Positions 48,504 through 60,743 of a stretch of 64,000 nt of DNA are shown here, piece by piece; positions within the stretch are counted from its first letter, which is position 1, and each line of letters opens with the position of its first letter. A program made the position numbers and the translations under genes. The DNA is from Pantoea cypripedii (GTDB taxonomy: Bacteria > Pseudomonadota > Gammaproteobacteria > Enterobacterales > Enterobacteriaceae): assembly GCF_002095535.1 (NCBI RefSeq), contig NZ_MLJI01000001.1, positions 4,288,412-4,352,411 on the forward strand. Direction: 5' to 3'. A model generated the notes under the pieces. The model did not search any database. It saw only the letters and a program-made list of their open reading frames with translations, and was not told the DNA's origin.

Positions 48504-49493
48504 ATGTCGCCAAACAACCCTATCCTTTCCATCATCACCCCGATGTATAACGCCGGAGCGATGCTGGATACTTTTATGCAATCGCTGCTGGCCCAGACAC
48601 TGACCGGCCTGGAGATCATTATTGTCAACGATGGTTCGACTGATGGTTCCGGGGAGCGTGCAGAGACTTACGCACAACAGCACCCGCATATCAGCGTGGT
48701 TCACCAACCCAATGGTGGCGTATCATGCGCACGTAATGCCGGGCTGGCTATCGCACGCGGCAAATATGTCACCTTTCCCGATGCGGATGACACCATGCAT
48801 CCAACGATGTATCAGACATTAGTGGAGATGGCGGAACAGGATAATCTTGATGCCGCCCAATGTAACGCCGTACGTTTTTTTCAGACCAGCCAGCAAACCA
48901 AACCACTGATTCCGCTCGACCGCCTGACCAGCACCGGGGTACTCAGCGGCCCGGAGTGGCTCAGCAAGGCGTTGAATACCCATCGTTATTTGCATGTGGT
49001 GTGGCTGGGTATCTATCGCCGCGAAATAATCGAACAACAGCAACTCACTTTTGAACCCGGCTTGCACCATCAGGACATTCCCTGGACCACCGAGTTTATG
49101 CTGAATGCCCAGCGGGTACGTTATACCGATCAGGTGTTGTACCGTTATTACATGCACGATGCCTCAATCAGCAATCGTAAACGTACCGGCGAGCGTAATG
49201 TGGCCTACCAACGTCACTATCTGAAAATTGCCCGTATGCTGGAAGAGATCAATGCACGTTACCAGCATAAGGTGAGAATCTACCCGGCGTTTCATTATCA
49301 GATCACCCATGAAGCGCTGAGCGTCTGTCATAGCATCAGGCGCGAGCCAGAAGCGAGTGCGCGTCAGGCAATGATTCATGACCTCTTCGCCACCCAAACG
49401 CACAAACGGATGCTGCGCAATGCACGCGGTATAAAACAATGGTATCAACTGTTGTTGTGGCTGAGCCGTATTTATCGCTGGCGAGAGAAATAA
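48504..49493 (+). CDS. waaH: GT2 glycosyltransferase WaaH (YibD)
   Basis: In E. coli WaaH (YibD) adds glucuronic acid to the third heptose of the inner core under phosphate starvation. 329 residues (E. coli 344). GT-A motif SIITPMYNAGAMLDTFMQSLL, EIIIVNDGSTDGS and FPDADD are near the start. The long blocks TGVLSGPEWLSKAL, HVVWLGIYRREII, GLHHQDIPWTTEFM and YRYYMHDASIS match YibD closely, so this is an orthologue and not a generic GT2. PhoB control is known in E. coli; I could not identify a clear pho box here. The ATG has no strong ribosome-binding site. Confidence 0.85.
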   Translation: MSPNNPILSIITPMYNAGAMLDTFMQSLLAQTLTGLEIIIVNDGSTDGSGERAETYAQQHPHISVVHQPNGGVSCARNAGLAIARGKYVTFPDADDTMHPTMYQTLVEMAEQDNLDAAQCNAVRFFQTSQQTKPLIPLDRLTSTGVLSGPEWLSKALNTHRYLHVVWLGIYRREIIEQQQLTFEPGLHHQDIPWTTEFMLNAQRVRYTDQVLYRYYMHDASISNRKRTGERNVAYQRHYLKIARMLEEINARYQHKVRIYPAFHYQITHEALSVCHSIRREPEASARQAMIHDLFATQTHKRMLRNARGIKQWYQLLLWLSRIYRWREK

Positions 49494-49566
49494 GCGCCGC
49501 ACCTGACTTTCACCCCTGGGGGGTTTGCCCTACAATCAGCTCACTGAATTCTGAGATCATTTGAGT

Positions 49567-50643
49567 ATGGCGAGCCCGATTCCAGACCACTTTGCACCCC
49601 AAAATATTCTGCTAATTAAGCTGCGCCATCATGGTGATATGCTGCTGACCACCCCTGCGATTAATGCTCTCCGGCAGCGTTACCCGCAGGCCAACATCGA
49701 CGTTCTGCTCTACAAAGAAACGCGCCCGATGCTGGAAGCGCATCCCGCCATACGCCAGCTGCATATTATCGATCGTAACTGGAAAAAAGAGGGCGGATGG
49801 CAGAAATTACGCCATGAGATGGCGCTGATTTCAGCGGTCCGGGCCTGTCATTATGACCTGGTGATCAATCTCGCCGATCAGTGGCGCAGTGCCATCATCA
49901 CCGCCTTTTCCGGCGCTCCGGTGCGTATTGGTTTCGCCTTTAACAAACGCGATAACGCATTCTGGCGCTGGTGCCATAACCAGCTGGTCAGCACCGCTGA
50001 CCACGGGACATTACATACCGTAGAACAGAATATGTCGGCGCTGGCTCCGCTCGGCATTAATACCGCAGGCGCTACAGCCTCGATGCATTTCAGCGCCGCC
50101 GACCAACAAAAAGTGCAGCAGATGCTGGCTCAGCATCAGGTCAGCGCGTCTTATGTGGTGGTACAGCCCACTTCTCGCTGGGAATTCAAATGCTGGGATG
50201 ATGAGAAAGTCGCTCAGATGGTCGACACCCTGGCCGCTGATGGCCACACCATCGTGCTGACCGCCGCACCGGATAAAAAAGAGCTGGCGATGATTGAACG
50301 CATTCAGTCGCTGTGCCGTAGCGACAACGTCGTTTCGCTGGCAGGCCAGTTTTCTTTGCCTCAGCTGGCTGCGTTAATCGCGGGTGCCCGGCTGTTTATT
50401 GGCGTCGATTCTGCGCCAATGCATATGGCGGCGGCGCTACAGATGCCCTGCCTGGCGCTATTTGGTCCGACAAAATTGCAGTTCTGGCGTCCCTGGGGTA
50501 ATAACAATCGCGTCATCTGGGCCGGTGATTATGGCCCCCTGCCTGATCCTGACTCGATCAATACCAAAACCGACCAGCGTTATCTGTCGGCGATCCCGGT
50601 TGCTGATGTCGTCGCCGCCGCAAGGAGCTTTTTGCATGACTAA
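49567..50643 (+). CDS. waaQ: LPS heptosyltransferase III
   Basis: Adds the third, branching heptose to heptose II. 358 residues. GT9 motifs ILLIKLRHHGDMLLTTPAINALRQRYPQA at the N-terminus and IGVDSAPMHMAAALQMPCLALFGPTKLQFWRPWG near 280-310 match WaaQ; YLSAIPVADV near the end is also typical. ATG 49567 chosen over TTG 49561; neither has a strong ribosome-binding site. First of a tightly packed run waaQ-wabG-waaA-waaE-coaD, the order seen in Klebsiella and Serratia. No JUMPStart/ops element was found upstream. Confidence 0.93.
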   Translation: MASPIPDHFAPQNILLIKLRHHGDMLLTTPAINALRQRYPQANIDVLLYKETRPMLEAHPAIRQLHIIDRNWKKEGGWQKLRHEMALISAVRACHYDLVINLADQWRSAIITAFSGAPVRIGFAFNKRDNAFWRWCHNQLVSTADHGTLHTVEQNMSALAPLGINTAGATASMHFSAADQQKVQQMLAQHQVSASYVVVQPTSRWEFKCWDDEKVAQMVDTLAADGHTIVLTAAPDKKELAMIERIQSLCRSDNVVSLAGQFSLPQLAALIAGARLFIGVDSAPMHMAAALQMPCLALFGPTKLQFWRPWGNNNRVIWAGDYGPLPDPDSINTKTDQRYLSAIPVADVVAAARSFLHD

Positions 50644-51769
50644 GTTACGCCTGGCGATTGTCCGCCAGAAGTATCGTCCGGATGGCGGTGCCGAGCGTTT
50701 TATCTCACGCGCGCTGGAAGCCCTCGACAGCGAGCAACTCGATCTGAATATCATCACCCGCAGCTGGCAGGGCACGCCCAATCCAGCATGGCATCTGCAT
50801 ATTTGTAATCCGGCAAAATTCGGGCGGATTTCACGCGAGCGGGGCTTTGCTCAGGCGGCACGAGCCTGCTGGGAGCGGGAGAAGTTTGATATTGTGCAGA
50901 GCCATGAACGCATTGCCGGATGCGATATCTTTCGTGCCGGGGATGGCGTACACCGTGTCTGGCTGGAACAGCGGGCGCGCATCGTCTCAGGCTGGCAGCG
51001 GCTGAGCGCCACGCTGAGTCCCTATCATCGTTATGTGTTGCAGGCGGAAAGCGAGATGTTCAATGCGCCTTCGCTGAAGGCGGTGATCTGTAACTCAGAG
51101 ATGGTAAAGCAGGATATTTTGCGTTGTTTTACGCTGGATGCCCGCAAAATCCATGTTATTCACAACGCGATTGATAGCCAACGCTTTCAGCCCGCGACCG
51201 AAGCGCAACGTCACGCATCACGCCAGCAACTGAGTTTGCCGCAGGATGCCACCGTGATGATTTATGTCGGCTCCGGTTTTGAGCGCAAAGGGTTAAAGGC
51301 AGCGATTGAAGCTGTCGCACGCAGCGATCGCTATCTGATTGTGGTCGGCCAGGATAAACAGCTGACGCGTTATCAACAGCTGGCGAATCAGCTGAATTGC
51401 CTCGATCGGCTACGCTTTGTTGGCGTACAGCAGGATGTGCAACCCTTCTACCATGCCGCCGATGCGCTGCTGTTGCCCACCCTCTACGATCCTTTTCCGA
51501 ATGTAGTGCTGGAAGCGATGGCCTGTGGCCTGGCGGTGATTACCAGCACCGGCTGTGGCGGTGCCGAATTTATCCAGGCTGGTCAGGAAGGATTCGTTTG
51601 TGATGCGTTGGATATCAAGGCATTAAATGAGGCGGTGCTGGCGATACCTTCCCTTTCGCAGAATTCCGCGCTGGGTGAGGCCGCACGCCGCAGAATTGAA
51701 CCTTATGGTCCAAAACGTCTGGCACAGGCGTTGACCTCGCTTTATCAGCAAGTGTTACAGCCGGTTTGA
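50636..51769 (+). CDS. wabG: GT4 core galacturonosyltransferase, WabG-like
   Basis: In Klebsiella WabG transfers galacturonic acid to heptose II; the E. coli counterpart at this position, WaaG, adds glucose. 377 residues from ATG 50636 (AAGGAGC upstream), overlapping the waaQ end by 8 bp. RLAIVRQKYRPDGGAERFISRAL opening, AGDGVHRVWLEQR near 100, MIYVGSGFERKGLKAAIEA near 205, and LLPTLYDPFPNVVLEAMACGLAVITS near 280-305 with the catalytic E-x7-E. Name assigned by similarity and by the waaQ-wabG-waaA-waaE order; the donor sugar (GalA versus Glc) cannot be proven from sequence. Confidence 0.8.
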   Translation: MTKLRLAIVRQKYRPDGGAERFISRALEALDSEQLDLNIITRSWQGTPNPAWHLHICNPAKFGRISRERGFAQAARACWEREKFDIVQSHERIAGCDIFRAGDGVHRVWLEQRARIVSGWQRLSATLSPYHRYVLQAESEMFNAPSLKAVICNSEMVKQDILRCFTLDARKIHVIHNAIDSQRFQPATEAQRHASRQQLSLPQDATVMIYVGSGFERKGLKAAIEAVARSDRYLIVVGQDKQLTRYQQLANQLNCLDRLRFVGVQQDVQPFYHAADALLLPTLYDPFPNVVLEAMACGLAVITSTGCGGAEFIQAGQEGFVCDALDIKALNEAVLAIPSLSQNSALGEAARRRIEPYGPKRLAQALTSLYQQVLQPV

Positions 51770-51861
51770 TGAAGTGGTATGAGCAGGCGCCCGGTTTCTG
51801 ATAACATGCCGCCATCTTGATTTCTTATGCTTTTTGACGCGAACCTGTCGTAACGATAACT

Positions 51862-53135
51862 ATGACGACTCTATACACAGCCCTGCTCTATCTGATCCAG
51901 CCTTTTATCTGGCTGCGCCTGTGGCTGCGCGGTCGAAAAGCCCCGGCCTATCGTAAGCGCTGGGCGGAACGCTACGGCTATTGCAGTGGCAAGGTCGAGC
52001 CGAACGGTATTGTGCTGCATTCCGTCTCGGTGGGAGAAACCCTCGCCGCCGTGCCACTGGTGCGGGCGCTGCGTCATCGCTATCCGACCCTGCCGATCAC
52101 CGTCACCACCATGACCCCGACCGGTTCCGAGCGTGCACAATCGGCGTTTGGCAAAGACGTGCATCACGTCTACCTGCCGTACGATCTGCCGGGTGCCATC
52201 AATCGCTTCCTTGATACGGTCAACCCACGACTGGTGATCATCATGGAAACCGAGCTGTGGCCGAACATTATCCGCATTCTGCATCAACGCCAGATTCCGC
52301 TGGTGATTGCCAACGCACGCCTGTCCGAACGTTCCGCCAAAGGCTACAAGAAGCTGGGCGGGTTTATGCGCGATTTGCTGCAAAGTATCACGCTGATCGC
52401 GGCGCAGAACGAAGAAGATGGCGACCGTTTTCTCAGCCTTGGGCTGAAGCGCTCGCATCTCGCGGTGACCGGCAGCCTGAAGTTTGATATTTCCGTCACA
52501 CCAGAACTGGCCGCCAAAGCTGTCACGTTGCGCCGCCAGTGGGCACCGCGTCGCCCGGTGTGGATTGCTACCAGCACCCATGATGGGGAAGAAACGATTG
52601 TGCTTGATGCGCATCGTCGTCTGCTGGCGCAGTTCCCTGATTTGCTGCTGATTCTGGTGCCGCGCCATCCGGAGCGTTTTAAAGATGCCTGTGAACTGAC
52701 GCAAAAACGCGGTTTCAGCTTTACGTTGCGCAGCAGCGGCGAAATCCCATCCAGCGCTACCCAGGTAGTGATTGGCGACACCATGGGTGAACTGATGCTG
52801 TTGTATGGCATTGCCGATCTGGCCTTTGTTGGCGGTAGCCTGGTGGAACGTGGCGGACATAATCCACTCGAACCGGCTGCCCACGCTATTCCGGTCCTGA
52901 TGGGGCCGCACATCTGGAACTTCAAAGATATCTGCGCCAGGCTGCAACAGGCCGAGGGGCTGATTACAGTTACCGATGTTGTGTCACTGGAGAAGGAAGT
53001 CGCCAACCTGCTACAGGATGATGACTACCGCCGTTACTATGGCCGCCACGCGGTCGAAGTGCTGCATCAAAACCAGGGCGCATTACAGCGTCTGCTACAG
53101 TTACTCGAACCCCATTTACCGCCGCGAGCCCACTA

Positions 53136-53136
<1 letters not shown>
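51862..53136 (+). CDS. waaA: Kdo transferase (lipid IVA 3-deoxy-D-manno-octulosonic acid transferase)
   Basis: Adds two Kdo residues to lipid IVA at the inner membrane; essential for normal growth. 424 residues (E. coli 425). N-terminal membrane anchor about 1-22, [20 protein letters not shown] near 55-74 with the catalytic Glu, [14 protein letters not shown] near 128, [37 protein letters not shown] near 305-342, and GPHIWNF near 350. Its TAA shares its last base with the waaE ATG (TAATG). Confidence 0.98.
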
Positions 53137-55200
<2,064 letters not shown>

Positions 55201-55227
55201 CTCATCTCCTCAACGAACCGCAGAAAC

Positions 55228-55254
55228 AAAAAACCCGGCCGAAGCCGGGTTTTT
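55228..55254. terminator. rpmBG terminator
   Basis: Stem of about 11 bp (aaaaacccggc / gccgggttttt) around a cgaa tetraloop, with A and T tracts on either side. It lies between rpmG and mutM, both on the minus strand. Confidence 0.93.
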
Positions 55255-55269
55255 CGCAGAACACTAAAA

Positions 55270-55440
<171 letters not shown>

Positions 55441-55448
55441 TCAGTTCC

Positions 55449-55706
<258 letters not shown>

Positions 55707-55830
55707 TCAGCTCGAGCTTTAAAAACATAGGTTTTGGCCGCCTCGTCAGGCCTTAGCCCGCCCAGGCGAGTTCCATGTGAACCCGCTAAGCTGGCCCAAA
55801 CGCCAAACCCGAGATTCTCAAAGGTGGCGT

Positions 55831-55859
55831 AGTATACGCCGGTCAGCGCTGGTGCTCAA
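55831..55859 (-). promoter_or_regulatory. Sigma-70 promoter of rpmBG
   Basis: On the minus strand TTGAGC and TATACT are exactly 17 bp apart. It gives a leader of roughly 140 nt before rpmB. Confidence 0.82.
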
Positions 55860-55929
55860 GTCCCGAACAAATAAAGATCCCTATGGATCGGGTAAAAACA
55901 CACCGTTTCCTCAAGTTTAGCGCGCAAAA

Positions 55930-56583
55930 TTACAGCCAACCACGCTCAGCAAAAGAGATAAACTCGCCATGACCGATCACCAGATGATCAAGCAAGCGGA
56001 TATTCAGCAGTGAGCAAGCTTTGGCGATTCTTTCCGTAATATCACGGTCAGCCCGGCTGGGCTCGGCAGAGCCAGAGGGATGATTATGCGCCAGAATCAC
56101 CGCCGCCGCGTTGAGTTTCAGCGCTTCACGTACGATTTCACGCGGATGGACTTCGACGCTGCTTATCGAACCGGAAAACATTTTCTGCGCCTGCAAAACA
56201 CGGTGCTGGTTATCGAGAAACAGCACCATGAAGACTTCTCGCTCCTGGTGTGCCAGTACGCTTTGCAAATAGTGATGCGTAACCTGGGGATTATCCATCA
56301 CGTTCTCGCGCGCCAGCTGGCTGGCAAAAAAACGTCTGCCAAGCTCCGCAATGGCCATCAGCTGTGTCATCTTGGCGACCCCAACACCTTTGATGCCCAC
56401 TAACTCCTCTTTGCTGGCGCTCATAATGCGATACAACGAGCCGAACTCATTCAGCATTTGCCGCGCCAGTAGCATCACGCTGATGCCACTGGATCCGGTG
56501 CGCAAAAAAATCGCCAGCAGCTCCTCATCATCCAATGCTTCAGCCCCATGTAACGCCAGCTTCTCTCGTGGTGCCAGTTCCAT
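55930..56583 (-). CDS. radC: RadC (YicR) family JAB-domain protein
   Basis: 217 residues from ATG 56583, which has GGAGG at ideal spacing; a GTG two codons earlier overlaps that site. N-terminal helix-hairpin-helix ([18 protein letters not shown] near 65-82) and C-terminal JAB1/MPN metalloprotease-like domain with [14 protein letters not shown] (zinc-binding H-x-H-x10-D) near 166-179. Once believed to be a recombination protein, but that assignment was withdrawn and the cellular role is unsettled. Divergent from coaBC, as in E. coli. Confidence 0.95.
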   Translation of the reverse strand: MELAPREKLALHGAEALDDEELLAIFLRTGSSGISVMLLARQMLNEFGSLYRIMSASKEELVGIKGVGVAKMTQLMAIAELGRRFFASQLARENVMDNPQVTHHYLQSVLAHQEREVFMVLFLDNQHRVLQAQKMFSGSISSVEVHPREIVREALKLNAAAVILAHNHPSGSAEPSRADRDITERIAKACSLLNIRLLDHLVIGHGEFISFAERGWL

Positions 56584-56777
56584 TTTCACCTCCGCTCCCC
56601 TGCATAACGACTATCCTGCGTGCCTGACCCAATGAAAGCCAGAGAGTTAAAGGGGTTTTCAGAGCCGCCTCGCAAAGGCCGCAGGCAGGGGAAAAGGGGA
56701 CCCGGCGATTTTGTGGTAAAGTTGCTGCATCTGTCGTGCCGGGCCACGGCAACCTGCTTTGAGTTGAGGCGATTAAA

Positions 56778-57998
56778 ATGACGGGATTAGCTGGAAAGAA
56801 AATTCTGCTGGGTGTCAGTGGCGGCATTGCCGCTTATAAAGCGCCAGAACTGGTGCGACGCTTGCGCGATCGCGGTGCCGATGTGCGTGTGATGATGACG
56901 GAGGCGGCCAAAGCCTTTATCACGCCACTCAGCCTGCAGGCGGTGTCCGGTTATCCGGTGTTTGATGATCTGCTCGACCCGGCAGCCGAAGCCGCGATGG
57001 GCCATATTGAGCTGGCAAAATGGGCAGACCTGATTGTGCTGGCCCCCGCCACCGCCGATCTGATTGCCCGCGTTACCGCAGGCATGGCTAACGATCTGGT
57101 GACCACCACCTGTCTGGCAACGGCAGCCCCCATCGCGGTGGTGCCCGCCATGAACCAGCAAATGTATCGCGCTGCAGTGACTCAGGAGAATCTGCAACGT
57201 CTGCATGCGCGTGGCATATTGATTTGGGGACCAGACAGCGGCAGCCAGGCCTGTGGTGATATTGGCCCGGGTCGCATGCTCGACCCGCTGGCCATTGTGG
57301 CACATGCGCTGGAATGGGCATCCCCCGTCAACGATCTGCAACATCTCAACATTATGATCACCGCCGGCCCGACCCGTGAGGCGCTGGATCCGGTACGCTA
57401 CATCACCAATCACAGCTCGGGCAAAATGGGTTTTGCCATTGCTGCCGCAGCGGCAAAACGCGGCGCGAAAGTGACGCTGGTGGCCGGACCGGTTACGCTG
57501 CCGACACCGGCATGGGTGCAGCGCGTTGATGTCACCACCGCTCAGGAGATGGAAGCGGCGGTGATGGCGCAAATCAGCCAACAACATATTTTCATTGCCA
57601 GCGCAGCCGTGGCAGACTACCGGGCGGCAAATATTGCCGCGGAGAAAATCAAAAAACAGGGTGGCGATGATAACGTCACGCTGCAACTGGTGAAGAATCC
57701 CGACATCGTGGCAGGTGTGGCAGCACTCAAAGCAGGGCGACCTTATGTCGTCGGGTTTGCTGCCGAAACCCGTAATGTGGAAGAATACGCGCGGCAAAAA
57801 CGGGTACGAAAAAATCTCGACCTGATTTGCGCCAACGATGTGGCAAAAGCGGGCCAGGGGTTCAATAGCGACACCAATGCTCTTCACCTTTTTTGGCAGG
57901 AAGGAGAGAAAGTCTTACCGCTCAGTGATAAGACGCTCCTTGGCCAACAATTATTAGACGAGATTGTCAGCCGTTATGATGAAAAAAATCGACGTTAA
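56778..57998 (+). CDS. coaBC: Bifunctional phosphopantothenoylcysteine decarboxylase / phosphopantothenate-cysteine ligase
   Basis: Two consecutive steps of coenzyme A synthesis. 406 residues, E. coli length. The N-terminal flavoprotein decarboxylase (CoaC, 1-190) has [18 protein letters not shown], the active-site His in [13 protein letters not shown] near 75, PAMNQQMY and GDIGPGRM. The C-terminal CTP-dependent synthetase (CoaB, 191-406) has [25 protein letters not shown] and AAVADYR. Together with coaD the window supplies the last parts of the CoA pathway except CoaE. Overlaps dut. Confidence 0.99.
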   Translation: MTGLAGKKILLGVSGGIAAYKAPELVRRLRDRGADVRVMMTEAAKAFITPLSLQAVSGYPVFDDLLDPAAEAAMGHIELAKWADLIVLAPATADLIARVTAGMANDLVTTTCLATAAPIAVVPAMNQQMYRAAVTQENLQRLHARGILIWGPDSGSQACGDIGPGRMLDPLAIVAHALEWASPVNDLQHLNIMITAGPTREALDPVRYITNHSSGKMGFAIAAAAAKRGAKVTLVAGPVTLPTPAWVQRVDVTTAQEMEAAVMAQISQQHIFIASAAVADYRAANIAAEKIKKQGGDDNVTLQLVKNPDIVAGVAALKAGRPYVVGFAAETRNVEEYARQKRVRKNLDLICANDVAKAGQGFNSDTNALHLFWQEGEKVLPLSDKTLLGQQLLDEIVSRYDEKNRR

Positions 57999-58434
57999 GA
58001 TTCTTGATGCGCGTGTGGGAACCGAGTTTCCACTGCCAACTTATGCAACCTCGGGTTCAGCCGGACTGGATTTACGCGCCTGTCTGGATGAAGCGCTGGA
58101 AATCACCCCAGGCAGCACCGTGCTGGTGCCAACCGGCCTGGCGATTCATATTGGCGATCCCAGCCTTGCCGCGGTGATTCTGCCGCGCTCCGGCCTCGGT
58201 CATAAGCACGGCATCGTGCTGGGTAACCTGGTCGGTCTGATCGACTCAGATTACCAGGGACAACTGATGGTTTCGGTATGGAACCGTGGTCAGGACAGTT
58301 TCACGCTCCAGCCGGGTGACCGTCTGGCCCAGCTGGTATTCGTGCCCGTGGTTCAGGCCGAATTCAATCTGGTGGAAGATTTTGACGCCAGCGTGCGTGG
58401 CGTGGGCGGCTTCGGTCACTCTGGCCGTCAGTAA
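57976..58434 (+). CDS. dut: dUTP diphosphatase
   Basis: Hydrolyses dUTP to dUMP, preventing uracil incorporation and feeding dTMP synthesis. 152 residues from ATG 57976 ([11 protein letters not shown], as in E. coli), so the start lies 23 bp inside coaBC. The five trimeric dUTPase motifs are visible: [58 protein letters not shown] and the glycine-rich C-terminal arm [12 protein letters not shown]. Confidence 0.99.
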   Translation: MMKKIDVKILDARVGTEFPLPTYATSGSAGLDLRACLDEALEITPGSTVLVPTGLAIHIGDPSLAAVILPRSGLGHKHGIVLGNLVGLIDSDYQGQLMVSVWNRGQDSFTLQPGDRLAQLVFVPVVQAEFNLVEDFDASVRGVGGFGHSGRQ

Positions 58435-58552
58435 CACGCGCTTTTCGCTCACGCCTCTGCCCTTTTTTTCTTTTCCGCTCTGTGTGCACTGGACACGGGG
58501 CAGAAGCGTGAGTGTTGCCTGTTTTTGGTGAATTTCAGGGGTCTTGAAGGTC

Positions 58553-59149
58553 ATGGCAGAAAAAAAGGTCGCGAAACGGAACCGACGCGAAGAAATTTTG
58601 CAGGCACTGGCGCAAATGCTGGAGTCGAGCGATGGCAGCCAGCGTATCACCACCGCGAAACTGGCGGCGAATGTAGGCGTTTCTGAAGCGGCGCTTTATC
58701 GTCACTTTCCCAGCAAAACGCGCATGTTTGACAGCCTGATCGAGTTTATTGAAGACAGTCTGATTACGCGCATCAATCTGATCCTGAAAGATGAAAAAGA
58801 AACAGAAGCACGCCTGCGTTTAATCGTGCAACTGATTCTGGGATTTGGTGAGCGTAATCCGGGGCTGACGCGTATTCTGACGGGCCACGCGCTGATGTTT
58901 GAACAGGATCGCCTCCAAGGGCGCATCAATCAGCTGTTCGAACGCATTGAAGTGCAGCTGCGTCAGGTGATGAAAGAGAAGAAGATGCGTGATGGCGAAG
59001 GTTTCCAGACCGATGAAACCCTGCTTGCCAGCCAGCTGCTGGCGTTCTGCGAAGGGTTGCTGTCACGCTATGTTCGCTCTGAATTTCGCTTTCGCCCCAC
59101 GGCGGATTTTGATATCCGCTGGCCGTTGCTGGCGACGCAACTGGTATAA
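58553..59149 (+). CDS. slmA: Nucleoid occlusion factor SlmA
   Basis: TetR-family protein that binds specific chromosomal sites and blocks FtsZ ring assembly over the nucleoid. 198 residues from ATG 58553, E. coli length. Helix-turn-helix [24 protein letters not shown] near 33-56. The conserved [32 protein letters not shown] covers much of the FtsZ-binding surface. Joins zapB, ftsN and envC as the fourth division gene of the window. Between dut and pyrE as in E. coli. Confidence 0.98.
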   Translation: MAEKKVAKRNRREEILQALAQMLESSDGSQRITTAKLAANVGVSEAALYRHFPSKTRMFDSLIEFIEDSLITRINLILKDEKETEARLRLIVQLILGFGERNPGLTRILTGHALMFEQDRLQGRINQLFERIEVQLRQVMKEKKMRDGEGFQTDETLLASQLLAFCEGLLSRYVRSEFRFRPTADFDIRWPLLATQLV

Positions 59150-59164
59150 CCGGGCTTATATTGT

Positions 59165-59188
59165 AACGGCGCGATTTATCGCGCCGTT
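59165..59188. terminator. Hairpin between slmA and pyrE
   Basis: 10-bp stem aacggcgcga / tcgcgccgtt with a 4-nt loop between convergent genes. T runs are short on both sides. Confidence 0.7.
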
Positions 59189-59193
59189 AGTCA

Positions 59194-59835
59194 TTAAATC
59201 CCGTACTCTTTACGATACGCACGCACCTTCGCCAGGTGGTCCGCCATCTCCGGTTTCTCTTCCAGATAATCAATTAACTCGGCCAGAGTAATAATCGCCG
59301 TCACCTTACAGCCATAATCGCGCTCCACTTCCTGAATCGCGGAGATATCACTGCGACCTCGTTCCTGGCGATCAAGGGAAATTAGCACGCCCGCCAGGGT
59401 GGCGTTATGGGCATTGATAATATCCATCGACTCACGAATCGCGGTACCGGCGGTGATAACGTCATCCACCAACATCACTTTCCCCTGCAGCGGGCTACCG
59501 ACCAGCAGACCACCTTCGCCGTGATCTTTCGCTTCTTTGCGGTTAAAGCAGTAAGGCACATCGCGGTCATGGTGATCGGCCAGTGCGACGGCCGTGGTCG
59601 TGGCAATCGGAATACCTTTGTAAGCCGGGCCAAACAGCAGGTCGAAATCAACCCCACCGTCCACCAGCGCCTGAGCGTAAAAACGGCCTAATAACGCCAA
59701 ATCGCGCCCGGTATTAAACAGACCGGCATTGAAGAAATAAGGACTTTTGCGCCCCGATTTCAGGGTGAACTCACCAAACTTCAATACCCCTTTGTTCAGG
59801 GCGAACTCAATAAACTGACGCTGCCAGGCTTTCAT
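59194..59835 (-). CDS. pyrE: Orotate phosphoribosyltransferase
   Basis: Fifth step of UMP synthesis, orotate plus PRPP to OMP. 213 residues, E. coli length. [18 protein letters not shown] near 21-38 (substrate loop), [18 protein letters not shown] near 68-85, [15 protein letters not shown] flexible loop near 95-109, and the PRPP-binding [17 protein letters not shown] near 119-135. GGAGTGAG lies 4 bp from the ATG. Downstream of rph behind a transcription attenuator. Confidence 0.99.
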   Translation of the reverse strand: MKAWQRQFIEFALNKGVLKFGEFTLKSGRKSPYFFNAGLFNTGRDLALLGRFYAQALVDGGVDFDLLFGPAYKGIPIATTTAVALADHHDRDVPYCFNRKEAKDHGEGGLLVGSPLQGKVMLVDDVITAGTAIRESMDIINAHNATLAGVLISLDRQERGRSDISAIQEVERDYGCKVTAIITLAELIDYLEEKPEMADHLAKVRAYRKEYGI

Positions 59836-59849
59836 TTCTCACTCCTCAA

Positions 59850-59878
59850 ATAAAGAAAAGGCGACTCTCTGGTCGCCT
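59850..59878 (-). promoter_or_regulatory. pyrE attenuator
   Basis: Stem aggcgac / gtcgcct with a 6-nt loop, followed on the minus strand by a T-rich tract (tttctttattt), in the 49-bp rph-pyrE gap. In E. coli coupled translation of rph near this terminator allows read-through into pyrE when UTP is low; the layout here is the same, only 6 bp after the rph stop. Confidence 0.88.
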
Positions 59879-59884
59879 GTTACA

Positions 59885-60601
59885 TCAATCTGCTAACGCC
59901 GCTTTCTGCGTCTGAATCAGCTGCTCAATCCCGCCGCGCGCCAGCGCCAGCAACTCCAGCAACTCTTCATGACTAAACGGCTCGCCTTCTGCGGTGCCCT
60001 GCACTTCAATCATGCGGCCATCTTCCAGCATCACCACGTTCATATCGGTCTCAGCGGCGGAGTCTTCCACGTACTCAAGATCGCAACGGGCCTCGCCTTC
60101 AACGATACCAACAGAAATGGCGGCAACCATGCCTTTTAACGGGCTGGCTTTCAGTTTACCGTCGGCCACCAGCTTATTCAGTGCATCGGCTAATGCCACA
60201 CAGGCACCGGTAATGGACGCGGTACGCGTACCACCGTCAGCCTGAATCACGTCACAATCCAGCGTGATGGTGTATTCACCCAGCGCCTGCAAATCAACCG
60301 CAGCACGCAGTGAACGGGCGATCAGACGCTGAATCTCCAGCGTGCGGCCACCCTGCTTGCCTTTGGCCGCTTCACGCGCCATACGGCTGTGGGTCGAACG
60401 CGGCAGCATACCGTATTCGGCCGTCACCCAGCCTTGCCCCTGACCTTTGAGGAAACGCGGTACGCCTTCGTCAACGGTGGCAGTGCACAGCACTTTGGTT
60501 TCGCCGAACTCAACGAGAACCGAGCCTTCGGCATGTTTGGTGTAGTGACGAGTGAGGGTGACGGGACGCACCTGATTGACGTGTCGGCCTGCTGGACGCA
60601 T
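59885..60601 (-). CDS. rph: RNase PH
   Basis: Phosphate-dependent 3'-5' exoribonuclease that trims tRNA 3' ends. 238 residues, intact to the C-terminus. E. coli K-12 MG1655 carries a frameshift near its end that lowers pyrE expression; that defect is absent here. [41 protein letters not shown] near 33-73, the [18 protein letters not shown] arginine patch near 86, and [18 protein letters not shown] with the catalytic Asp near 116. Leader gene for pyrE attenuation. Confidence 0.99.
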   Translation of the reverse strand: MRPAGRHVNQVRPVTLTRHYTKHAEGSVLVEFGETKVLCTATVDEGVPRFLKGQGQGWVTAEYGMLPRSTHSRMAREAAKGKQGGRTLEIQRLIARSLRAAVDLQALGEYTITLDCDVIQADGGTRTASITGACVALADALNKLVADGKLKASPLKGMVAAISVGIVEGEARCDLEYVEDSAAETDMNVVMLEDGRMIEVQGTAEGEPFSHEELLELLALARGGIEQLIQTQKAALAD

Positions 60602-60743
60602 GGTTTCTCTCCGGCTTACTTAGGTTTGGCTGCGCATTATACGGACTTCCTCCGCGGCTGTCCTGTCCTGCGGCGGCACAATCACAGATGAAATTCTGCC
60701 CGCACTGTGGCTAAATGCGCGCTTTCCCTTCTTAAAAAGATAA

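Noticed and set aside
49494..49566. JUMPStart/ops element for RfaH upstream of waaQ
   Set aside because: No GGCGGTAG core is present in this gap or elsewhere upstream of the core genes.
51871..52947. 358-codon open frame on the minus strand
   Set aside because: Antisense shadow of waaA with no recognisable motif or ribosome-binding site.
56787..57887. 366-codon open frame on the minus strand
   Set aside because: Antisense shadow of coaBC; no family motif and Cys/His-rich noise.
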